From Telopea speciosissima (lineage: Eukaryota > Streptophyta > Magnoliopsida > Proteales > Proteaceae), in the NCBI RefSeq assembly GCF_018873765.1, contig NC_057917.1, positions 53,871,464-53,935,463 on the forward strand: 64,000 bases of DNA, read 5' to 3'. Shown piece by piece: positions 12,801-21,797 of the stretch (position 1 is the first letter of the stretch; every line of letters begins with the position of its first letter). A program made the position numbers and the translations under genes. The notes below the pieces were generated by a model that had not been told where the DNA came from, did not search any database, and saw nothing but the letters and a program-made list of their open reading frames with translations.

Positions 12801-15800
12801 CCTAGAGCCAATGAGGAGACACAAGTACATTCCACCGCCAATAATGGTCAAAGAAGAGGACCTCAATGAACATTCACACCACTACATTCTTTTGAGGACC
12901 ATGTTCGTGCATACTTTGATGCAGGACCGCCACACTGTCTTACCGATGACTCACATAAAGTGTTCTTGGAGTTAAAGGAGTACAACGGCAAGCACTATCC
13001 ACATGTATTCTATGATTGGCTTTCATGTTTAGATGACTACTTTGATTGGTATGAATTGACAGAGCCAAAGAAAATGAAACTTGCATGGACCAAGTAAGTA
13101 GGACCGGCGGAACCATTATGAGAGGAGATTATAGCAACAAGGGACTGCCGCTAGCACTTTGCTCGGGATGAAAGGCAAATTGAAGGGCAGGAATCTTCCA
13201 TCCACCTTCAAAGCACGATTGCATGATCAGCTCAACTCACTACGGCACAGAGCCCTATCAGTACTTCAGTAGTAGACTGCATGCAACACTTTGATCCACT
13301 TGTCTCACGTACTAGACTTAATGAAGATGATGACCAGTTGTTGCTCCATTTGAAATTGGGATTGAGACCAGAGATCCGGAAGGTAGTAGCTTCCCCAGCT
13401 TCTGCCCTACTACAAAAAGCTCAATCCTCACTCATTTCCTTGATGCGAGCTTTCATCTTGGTTAGCATCTCCAACACTTGAGCTTTGAAGGCAACAGCTC
13501 TTGTTGTTGGGAATGTGCCATGTAGTTGACAGTGCCTGAAAAGGACTCCTTAAGCTTCCCTTTAAGCTTCTCCACTTGGCTTTCGAGCTCTTCCCTACTT
13601 CGCTCCACAACAATGTGTCTTTCCTTCGTCTCGGCCACGATAATCTCCACCGGAGCTAGACGTGGCTCCATAGTGCCCCCCACTTCAAGAGACTTGTTTT
13701 TGCTCCTCCTTTGTTTCGGTGTTGGGATTGGCCTCTCTTCTTCGGGGTTGCCTGCTAACCATCAAGCTAGACATGATGCCTTCTTCCAAGAAACAAAGTC
13801 TACTACCTCATACTACCTCACAACTGTACTCTGATACCAAGTTGTCACAGCCTTAGCCTTCACTAAGCAACCATGTGGGCAGTGTGTACCTTTGTAGCAC
13901 TAAGCGTTTCTAACCCACCAAAGAGAATAGGGATAGAGCAGGAGAGAACACTTCGAGACTTTGGGACTAGAGGCGTTGGAATGTTGGATACAATTTGGTT
14001 GCTTGATTGGTGCCTTACAAAAATGCAGCCACCCTTATTTATAGGCACCCAAGAATAAAATGAATGGCTAGGATATTTACACTTGTCCTCCATCCAACGG
14101 CTAGGAACATTCTAGCCAAGGAACGTAGAACATTCCCGTGTCCTCAAATGGATAACTCTAGAAGTATTTACACACTCCTAGTATGTACAAGCTTCTTCTT
14201 GAATACACTAGATAATTTTAGAGTATACTAGTTATCTTCTGTCCACATAAGCAGTTTATGCTGGCGTTCCAGCGCACAACACTGCCAACATGGCAGAGGC
14301 TTCTGAAAATAGCTGTCTGCAACAATCGCAGGCTTGGGAATGAGAATGGTTCTGACCAACTAAAGTTGGGATTTGAGCAGCCAATCACAGGAACAGAACT
14401 GAGAGAAAACACTTGCTGTGAACCGGGAGAAACAGCAGCAAACACCGGAGCCGAAGTCCTCCCCTTGCATGGCCAGGGAATCCACCCAATGTCTCAAGTC
14501 TCTCCAAACCCACACTGTGAATCCACACAGTTTAGCAGCATCTAGCAATTTTTATTAATAAAAGACTTGTGCTACAACTGATGGGGTCAATCCCCTTTTT
14601 TTTTAGTGTAGGGTTCAGCCCAATTGCTTGAAATCCAAGCACAAACTTTGTAAAAACTGAGACGAATCAGAATAGAAATGAACTTAGAACCTGCTAGAAT
14701 TTAAGCTAACAGCTGCTATACTATGGTAACAAGCTTCTAGAACATGAACAGCAGAAATAGAACTTAGGTTTCAAGACCAGAAAATAGAAACTCTAGGCTG
14801 CTAAGCTGCTGTTGCTGGTAATCTTCTATAAACTTGTACTCTACTGGTAATCTGGTATAGACTAGAATAGGCGCAAAATGGGGGATCGATCAGCCTTGTT
14901 TCCCCTTCCCCCTCTGCAAGCTACAACAGAATAGTTTTGTTTCCTAGGTATAAAATTTTCTTGTCCATCAAAGATACACCCACCAACTTGTTAGAAGTCA
15001 TGTAACAGGGGTAGTTTAGGAACTAGTCTCATTACTAGTTGCCTTATTATGTAATTCTGTTTTTCTTCTTTATTTCTCTTGTACCTCCCTAGGGAGGTGG
15101 ATGTAATTCTCTCCTTATTATGTTTGAATTAATATAGGTGTATGGAGAAGTCTGTCCAACACAATCGATTACAACCAAAACTCTTCGGTTCTCTCTTCTC
15201 TTGCCTTCTTCTTCTTCCCCCAACTTCTTCCTCCTCTTCTACTTACTTCCTTAACCTAAAATCTAAATCAACTTAGCAAACTGTGTTGATTCGTTGTTGA
15301 AATCATTGCTAAACCATATCCCACTCTTCTGTAGGTTAATTTGTTCTCCAGACATAGCCTTAAAAAAGTTCAATATGTACTTCAGTTCCTCAATCTCTCT
15401 TCTCAAGGCCCTACAGAAGTGGAAACAATCATCAGCAAAGAATAAATGGGAGATTGTGGGAGCAGTTCTAGCCACCTTAATCCCGTGGATTTTCTTCGGC
15501 TTCTCTGATCCATACTAATATTGCAAGCTCTTCCATGGTAACGATAACTAGGTATCGGGATAAAGGGCAGCTTTGCCTAATGCCTCTTGATGGAATGACA
15601 CGAAAAATGACATTGATTATAATAGAGTAGGAACAAGTTTGACAGGCAGATGATAACTAGATCACACCATACATCACAAAACCCTATATACACACATATG
15701 GCTCATAAGAAACCCCATTTATGCCTGTCCTAGGCTTTTGTGGTGTCAATTTTAATTGCCATAAAACCCTGCTTTCCTGCCTTTAACAAAGGCACCTTGC

Positions 15801-18264
15801 GATGGAGAATATGAACCTATCTAGATAGCTTTAAGCCTACTAGCCATGATTTTTGCTATGATCTTGTGCATAACATTGCCAATTTGGTCTGAACTGGTAT
15901 ACGGATCTGAGGTTCTCCTTTTTGTGCACCAAATCTATGAGTGTACGGTTCAAGCCAGCTGGGAAGGTACCATTTGTGAAGAAATTCTGTACAGTTTGGC
16001 AGACTTCATTTCCCGTATTTGCCCAGCACTCTTTATCAATGATTGCTTACAGACTATCTGGACCTGGGGCTTTGTAGTTCTCTATTCCCCAATGAACAGA
16101 CATAATTTCCCATTTTTCTTGCTAGTTGTTTGTGTTTTTTCTCTCCTCACTTTGACAACCCTTCTTTATAATCGTTTTGTTGATTTCTCATGTTGAATTT
16201 GTAGCAAGTGGAGTATTTCATTAGCCATCACACACACACACACTCAAAGGTGGAGTCATAGTTGTCTGCCTAGGTGTCCAGGTGCCCTTTGCTGGAAGGG
16301 CGCCTTCGTCGTCTAGGCGTCACCTAGGTGCCTTGTTGGTGTTGCCTTGACGTTCTGGCCCCCTCCAACACCTTGGGTCGACTAGACGCCATGACAACTA
16401 TGGGTGAATTATTTAATTAGAGTAAAGTTTGCCTCTCTTGTATGGAGCAACCTCAGTTAATTCATTTCTTCTTTGTATGGAACATCAATCTGATAATACC
16501 TTCAAGCTTAGATGGTCTAATGGCTAAATTTTGACTTATGGTTGTATCAGGGCTATAAATCTGCAGTCATACAAGATGTTCCCATATCTAAGCCTCTGTC
16601 AAGAGCTGATGTTATGGAACTCCAATCTGCTCTTGACATGGCACAGGATCTGCCCCAGGTTTCTTTCCTTCTCTATTAGACTATTGCTTGAGTCCCCTCT
16701 CCTTCCCCGTGCTTTCTTAAGTAATGAAGGTAGCTTCTTAATTTCCTGTTTCTTTAGCTGTTGTCTACCTTTGCAGACTCTGGTGCAGATACCTGATCTA
16801 CTGCAGCTGCAAAACTTCGTGGATCGTCTAAAGCAAGTAGGTGATTTGCTTAATGTCTCCATAACCCAATATGGGGATCTCCATTTACAAGTTTCGACTA
16901 CCCTGACCACTGTTGGTTCCGAGTTTCGGAAATTGAGAGTTCTCGGAGTCCAAGGTAATCAAACACACTTCTTTCCAAACACGTGAATCAGATCAGTACA
17001 AATAGGTCAAAAATGAAAGAAATTTTTGTTTTTCCCCTTTAAAGCTTTGTTTTTTTAATGACAGGTGTAGTAAGATTTTTTCTTTATTGCTTTACAATTC
17101 TACTGTTTGTATAATTTCTCAGTGGAAGCTCCTGCTGGGGATCAAGTTCTCAGCGCTCAGTCTCGTAGAGAAGTGGCACTACAGAAGGGAGAAGCTCTTT
17201 CTGTGGTTTGTTCTCTGTTTCCTTTTGAACTGAAGTTTCTGCATGTTTATTTACTCATTGTTTTATATTTAAGTAGCATGAGTTACTCTGCTGGTCCATT
17301 TTCTAGTGTGAGTCACAGTTGACACTGGTTGTATCTCAACAAACTTTTTATTTTTGGTGGTAATGAATCTTCTGATTTGCATTCCACTTGAATCATTAGT
17401 CTGGACATTTGACTGTATGAATTACTTCATAGAATTCTGGAAACAACCAATCTGTTAGAGCCTTATGTTCTCGTCTTGGTTTCATCCAGGACAAATTTTG
17501 CTCTTAGGTATCTGAATTGCATGAAAATTTAAACTATTCGATACTGAATCTTGTTTTTGTGTGAATTTGTACAGCATGTGAGCATGAAGCATTTTACCAA
17601 GACTCTGCACTGTCACTTGACAAAGCCAGATTGTGCTTTCTATGGTATGTGCTCGGAAAAAATCTTCCTATGTTTTTGTACATACTCTAAAGCACTGTTA
17701 ACATTACAAAATTTGTCCCTTACTTGCAAAGGCGGGGGGGGGGGGGGGGTTGATTATATTCTTTTTTTTTTTTTTGTTGCTAAAGAGGTTGATTATATTC
17801 ATTCTGTTTCATCTAATTAGCTATTTCAAACCTGATGATCAGAAAAATCTGTTCATCTCAGCCAAGCTTCATATTGATCAGCAGGTTTATGACAGTGTGT
17901 TTTCTAAAGCACTGTTAACATTACAAAATTTGTCCCTTACTTGCAAAGGCGGGGGGGGGGGGGTTGATTATATTCTTTTTTTTTTGGTAAAGAGGTTGAT
18001 TATATTCATTCTGTTTCATCTAATTAGCTATTTCAAACCTGATGATCAGAAAAATCTGTTCATCTCAGCCAAGCTTCATATTGAACAGCAGGTTTATGAC
18101 AGTGTGTTTTCTTAGGAGCTTCAGATTTCTCCTTTGCAGGTATAGCTCCACAGGGTTCTTGTTTGACTGTGATATTCCAGTTCTTCATTCCTGGGACACG
18201 GCAGACAGATAAATCCATCAGTTTACACTGCAGGCTTCCTGTACTTGACACTGGCTCTAGTTGA
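3819..18264 (+). CDS. HUS1: HUS1 checkpoint clamp subunit, seven coding exons
   Basis: HUS1 is the PCNA-like subunit of the nuclear RAD9-RAD1-HUS1 (9-1-1) clamp, loaded at damaged DNA for checkpoint signalling and repair, including meiotic repair in plants. I place the coding exons at 3819-3870, 3993-4342, 16551-16658, 16777-16954, 17123-17205, 17575-17644 and 18140-18264. They total 966 nt, all junctions are GT-AG and phases match, giving 321 aa, the usual plant HUS1 length. Landmarks are [17 protein letters not shown] (exon 1), [20 protein letters not shown] and RLQIRLVKK (exon 2), [18 protein letters not shown] (exon 3), [18 protein letters not shown] (exon 4), [14 protein letters not shown] (exon 6) and [17 protein letters not shown] (exon 7). 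The start was chosen because it gives the conserved MKFKAF N terminus. Nothing in the coding sequence looks broken. The oddity is intron 2 (4343-16550, 12.2 kb, donor GTCATA). Family recall is from memory; no search was run. Confidence 0.93.
5831..6133. other. Unassigned LTR-like flank
   Basis: This lies between the LINE break and the first Gypsy-associated repeat unit. A CT-rich stretch and a TTAAATA-like box on the minus strand resemble an LTR promoter region. I cannot assign it to a family. Confidence 0.3.
6134..8060 (+). repeat. Three diverged tandem units carrying a Gypsy protease segment
   Basis: Three units start at CCAAGGATGA: 6134-6853, 6854-7511 and 7512-about 8060. Each begins with a TCGA-rich stretch containing many CTCGACxTCGA-type words, followed by a segment coding for the Gypsy aspartic-protease region (IVDSG, then a VSK-like motif) at about 6580-6660, 7300-7400 and 7955-8060. 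The third unit continues directly into pol. The tandem repetition of a gag/protease junction is unusual; recombination or template switching is the likely cause (inference). Confidence 0.7.
8060..11273 (+). mobile_element. Ty3/Gypsy chromovirus pol fossil
   Basis: The domain order is protease, reverse transcriptase ([18 protein letters not shown] and [12 protein letters not shown] at 8650-8790, continuing to about 9050), RNase H (about 9310-9600, [14 protein letters not shown]), integrase (about 9700-10900) and a C-terminal chromodomain (about 11080-11200, [17 protein letters not shown]). The integrase-then-chromodomain order identifies a chromovirus. The coding region is broken in many places. 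A purine-rich tract just before 11274 fits the polypurine tract. Confidence 0.85.
11274..12635 (+). mobile_element. Gypsy LTR lying between a pol end and a second gag
   Basis: It begins TGATGGAG straight after a purine tract (AAGCCGGGGAGC) and ends ACACA just before a tRNA-Met-type primer site, giving about 1,362 bp. Upstream lies the chromodomain of one element and downstream the gag of another copy, so this LTR is shared by two head-to-tail elements, as unequal recombination can leave. An Au SINE 3' end is embedded at about 12096-12146. Confidence 0.75.
12096..12146 (+). repeat. Au SINE 3' end within the Gypsy LTR
   Basis: This segment carries GGCGGGAGCCTCGTGCACTG and then GGGTACACCCTTT, which is the conserved 3' end of the plant Au SINE. 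Only about 50 bases are present; the tRNA-like head is missing. It matches the full copy at 30905-31081. Confidence 0.6.
12641..12651 (+). other. Primer binding site (initiator tRNA-Met type)
   Basis: TGGTATCAGAG lies five bases after the LTR end. It is complementary to the 3' end of initiator tRNA-Met, the standard plant LTR primer site. Confidence 0.85.
12723..13410 (+). mobile_element. Gypsy gag fragment of the second, truncated element
   Basis: The translation includes [22 protein letters not shown] (about 12990-13060), typical of plant chromovirus gag, and later [19 protein letters not shown] and [12 protein letters not shown] (about 13290-13390). It stops abruptly near 13410, where an oppositely oriented LTR element begins. 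It is broken and truncated. Confidence 0.7.
13415..14246 (-). mobile_element. Minus-strand LTR element fragment: LTR, primer site, gag start
   Basis: On the minus strand an LTR runs from about 14246 to 13843. A TATAAATA box lies near 14040, and the LTR ends in TGACA followed by a TGGTATCAGAG primer site at about 13840-13830. A charged coiled-coil-like gag start follows ([20 protein letters not shown], about 13620-13560). It abuts the plus-strand gag at about 13410. The family is probably Gypsy but is not certain. Confidence 0.6.
14247..14934. other. Unassigned intronic sequence
   Basis: No recognisable domain, TIR or LTR boundary could be defined. It lies between the minus-strand LTR fragment and the continuation of the L1 LINE, so it is part of the inserted material. 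A poly-T stretch lies near 14597. Confidence 0.4.
14984..15273 (+). mobile_element. Solo Copia LTR with CAACT target duplication
   Basis: The LTR is 14989-15268 (280 bp), starting TGTTAGAAGTCATG, and is closely related to the LTR at 59866 that precedes a Copia gag. CAACT flanks it at 14984-14988 and 15269-15273. Joining the host LINE across it restores a continuous minus-strand L1 reading (FAKL then VGVS), which supports the boundaries. No internal Copia sequence remains, the usual result of LTR-LTR recombination. Confidence 0.82.
16257..16402. repeat. MITE-like element near the 3' end of intron 2
   Basis: The ends are inverted: CATAGTTGTC near 16257 and GACAACTATG near 16394-16403, with further G/C-rich complementarity inward (CCTAGGTG, GGCGTC). 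A (CA)n run lies just before it at 16229-16243. It ends about 150 bases before exon 3. The target duplication is unclear. Confidence 0.55.
17686..18112 (+). repeat. Tandem duplication inside HUS1 intron 6
   Basis: Copy 1 (17686-17902, 217 bp) and copy 2 (17903-about 18112) are nearly identical from TCTAAAGCACTG to GACAGTGTGTTTTCT. They differ mainly in homopolymers (G run 16 versus 13; T run shorter in copy 2). The duplication makes up most of the intron and lies close to the acceptor at 18139. Confidence 0.9.
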
Positions 18265-21200
18265 ATTGCTATCAGTTTTCCATTATCCTGTCTTCCTCTT
18301 TACTTAGAGAACCTTCTGTATGATTCTAGTGATCCATTTAATCTCTTCTGATCAGGTTTGTTAATTTCACAATTCCAGTATGTAGCCTGGATGCACCAAA
18401 TCTTTTAATTTCACTTGAAGTGCATCATGATTTTCACATTTTCTCTAGGGTATCTCTTTTCAACCTATTTATAGAAATGTAAAATCAAAGGAAAAGAAAA
18501 TTCCGGTCACTGGGATGTGCATGTGAAAATCTTCCTCATCTTTATGTGGTGTTGTAGACGTGATGAAATTTAAATTAAGCCTTGTGTTCTAGTTTTTTTG
18601 TTAAAAGGATATTAACCAAAAGCTGTGTTACAAGCCTATGAAAACTTGAACATGGGGATATGGGTCTCCATGAAGTGAAGATGAAATTGTCTATATAAAG
18701 GTAAAAGCTTCATCTGAATCTTTCATCTTCTTTCGGAAACACTCTTGGCAGCATGACAATTTTGGAACCCACCAGCACTGAAGTAACAATAGTTTATCAA
18801 ATCAAAATTGTCGAAGAGGATGTAAAAGACGCCTTTCATTGCACTTCATGTGGTGGTGAAAGATCCTCAGCAGCTTCATAAATATCATAACCTGAGCTGA
18901 TAATTATATAGCCACGTAGTTTTTTTTGTCTTAGGGAACATTCCCCACCACATTGTATTCCAGCTGATTATAGAATTACTGTAATTTTTTTCTTACCAAT
19001 CAGTTCTAAGTAAAGATTTAAGGTTTTTTTTTTAAAATTCAAATATCAGTTAGGTGGCTGATTGAGTTTATCGTGTTTAGAAAACTGTTTCATCCAACTT
19101 ATTCCCCTTCCTCCCTGCCCCCCCTCCCCCCCAAAAAAAACCAACCATTTGATGTGCTTTGGCTTACATTTCTAAGCTTTAAACTGTTTTTATTTTTTGA
19201 CGGGGGAGCACAGAGGCCAAGTGCTTGGTGGCATCTAGGGGGGGAGGGGGTTCATTTTGTCCCCACTGTGTCTGGGCGTGGCCCCAGTGTCCCCCACAGA
19301 ACTTTTCTCCTTTTTTAATATAGGCAAAACAAGAGAAAAATTGATTGATGTAAACAGACTATTTAACCAAACCAAAGCAAGTATATTCACTTTGCATGGA
19401 AAACTCAGTACAACCATCATAAAACATGTATTGTGAACTTGAAATACATCAACAAACAAAGAAACATGAATTAGTAACCACACAATTTCTAAAACTAATC
19501 TTTCAACTTAGACAAAATCTTTAGAAAGAACAAAGGCTTTACTTGCACACAGTTCTGTACTCAAATTTGCTATTGTTCTCACACTGTCTTCTGATGTGCT
19601 CTTTTCATGCACCCGGAGTTATAGTGCATTGGATCAGGATCCATTATTACAGAATCCCTTCATGAATTGAAAGTAAAAAAGTTGATACTCGCTCAACTGC
19701 TCCGCTTGTAAGAGCAATTTCAGACAAATAGATGCCAGTCCAGCATTCTCACAGATGATAATTGTTCCAGAGTGAAAGAAAAGTTAGATAACCCCCTCGT
19801 GTACTGATTGGAGTCTGTTGCTCTCACCCAGTACTGCTTTTCGTAATGGGGCAGCCACCATAACAATATACCACATTCTCCACTTTCAACTCTCATGAGG
19901 AAGTGCAAAATTTTATGAAGGTTCTTAACCTGAGCCCGATGTGGGGATCTCTTTTCTTACCCAGGTTCTCTACTTGTCTTCTACCCCACACCTCTGATTT
20001 CAAAATATTTTTGAGCGTTATTATCATTTATTCATTCAATTGGAAAGAATAATTAACCTTTAATGGTCACCTTTGTGCAGCCTCCACCTCTTCATAGGTT
20101 CACCCCTCCATTATTTCATCTGATCTCCTGCAGATTACCTTCAATAATCATTATTCAAACCAAAGGAATCATTTCAGGGCACCTGGTCTTGTCACTCCAA
20201 CATCCTGAGTCTGTTCAGCAGAAATCAGGATGTGGTTTCTGCATGAATTCTGATCATGTCTAAATAATATTTATGCAGATCGATCAAGATAAATCTGCAG
20301 GTGATCGACCTATCTCCAAAATTCTGTTTCAAGGGCTGAAATTTCCCTAAATCTACCATCAAAACTGAATCAGATTTCAAATCTAGTGGTTAGATCTTAA
20401 GATAATAATAATCATATCTGAATAAATAATTTCCAAAATAAAACCAGTCATAAAATAATCTAAGTATTCTAATTTGATGAGGTGGAATCATGGTTTGAGG
20501 AACCAGAATCAGATTCGGATTGGGTGATAGCCTGATATGAATTGGAATCGACAGCTTGCAATCCCATTTCCAGTTGAATTTTGCAATCCAATTTTTAATT
20601 GCCTGGTTTTCATATTTGATCTCTAATTTTTGCCATTGTTTCCTTCTTTTAGTCAGTAAAATAGCAAAAAATCAATGAAACTAACTTTTGGTAGCAAGAT
20701 CCTTAAGTTTATTCAATATAAAAACTCGAAAAAAACTGCAAATTTTGGAAAAAAATCTTTGCTTCTTCACGAATCCACTTTCTAGGATCAGATTGAACAC
20801 ATCATGCTCTATTTTGAGCTATTTATTTTGGACAAGTTTGTTATCAAAACGAAACTAAGAAGATAAGTTAACACATAAGATATAACTGAGACTGTCCTCA
20901 CATCCTAAGGCATCCAAAAATTGAGTGAAAGAAATCCTACCTACAAATTTCAGCCAAAAACAGAGATTTCACCTCACCCTCCCCTCATACTTGACTAAAC
21001 TCAGATTATTAGCTGCTGTCATTTTGGTCAACTAAAATGCCATTAAAATTCTAGTTCATCTCTGATGTTTGACTGCCTCAGACTCGGATCAATACTAAGG
21101 AAAGCCTCCTTGATGAGTTGCGTAAACAACATTTCCCTCGTTACAAATGAAGATTTTTTTTAGGGGGGGGGGTCTTGCAAATGTAGAATCTATTAGACAT

Positions 21201-21797
21201 CACTGTTTACATTAGATTCGATCCATCGTTGTCCCAATAAACCTGTGATTATTGTACCCGCCTGCTTTTCCGATCACAAGGGGGTTAAAAACTTACAAGG
21301 GGGGGGGGGGGGGGAGGGAGCACATATTGCACTAAATGAATAAATGAGCTAGCTCCTCTTCAATGCCAGAAGGCTGAGAAGCTAGGCTCCTCTTCAATGC
21401 CAGAGGCTCATCGAAGGCTTTGAAGTAGGAGTTGACATTCATCAATTTTACCAAAAGAAGGGTGTGATACTTGCTGAAGAATTAAATAACCCTGTGCAAC
21501 TGAAGGGTGACTCTACTTTCCACATGTTAAAGGTGTAAAGCAGAAGATTCATTTTATCTGATATAAATTGTTAGATAAAAAGCTTCTACCAAAAAATTGT
21601 TAGAATAGCTCCACAAAAAATCCACAAGATAATTAAACAATGCCTGTATCAATTGCCATGAGACCCATGACTAGAGGAGGCAGAAGTACAAACAATTATG
21701 CAGACACTAAAGAGATATAAGGCCATTGCTTGGTCTCTGCAGATGTAAACCACCCAAGTTTCAAGTTTGAAACTTTATACAGACTGAAGAGACAACC
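18265..21797. other. HUS1 3' region and gene-poor spacer
   Basis: The first few hundred bases should hold the HUS1 3' UTR. The remainder has no supported gene. It contains a repeat block at about 19198-19312 and G runs of 10 at 21163-21172 and 16 at 21299-21314. The last part before 21798 probably includes the 3' UTR of the convergent minus-strand gene. Confidence 0.6.
19198..19312. repeat. GC-rich short repeat sharing a GTGGCCCC-type tail
   Basis: The block ends TGTGTCTGGGCGTGGCCCC then AGTGTCCC. A very similar tail occurs at about 38320-38345, and a looser one at about 39298-39325. It is probably a decayed MITE family; complete ends are not visible. Confidence 0.4.

Larger units (their letters stand above)
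4449..16150 (-). mobile_element. L1-type LINE, antisense in HUS1 intron 2, split by later insertions
   Basis: Read on the minus strand from 16150, RT begins with a KAPGPDSL-like motif, then NGTFPAGLN and FRPN, then [14 protein letters not shown] near 15560. A block with [12 protein letters not shown] and [13 protein letters not shown] follows at 15475-15263, and [15 protein letters not shown] at about 14985-14940. The element resumes at 5830: [17 protein letters not shown], then zf-RVT ([30 protein letters not shown]) at 5636-5316. An RNase H piece ([17 protein letters not shown]) lies at 4690-4640, and an A-tail (T run 4449-4460 on plus) ends it. Frames are broken in many places. The zf-RVT part carries an internal duplication: the segment reading [12 protein letters not shown] occurs at about 5343-5380 and 5468-5510. 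The gap 5830-14935 is LTR-derived, so the LINE is older than the LTR elements. Confidence 0.75.
4343..16550 (+). other. HUS1: Giant intron 2 of HUS1 filled with nested transposons
   Basis: The exon before it ends in FLTFETK and the exon after it begins [10 protein letters not shown], which are contiguous in plant HUS1 proteins, so the 12,208 bases between are intron. The other five introns are 118-495 bases. The layers are an antisense L1 LINE (about 4449-5830 and 14935-16150), LTR fossils inside it, a solo Copia LTR in the LINE, and a MITE near the acceptor. The donor (AAG then GTCATA) is weak by plant standards. The acceptor (TATCAG) is ordinary. Confidence 0.88.

Noticed and set aside
17551-18115. 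Open frames of 89 and 121 aa in the HUS1 intron 6 duplication
   Set aside because: They include part of exon 6 and run on into homopolymer-rich intron; the duplicated hydrophobic reading is a by-product of T and G runs.
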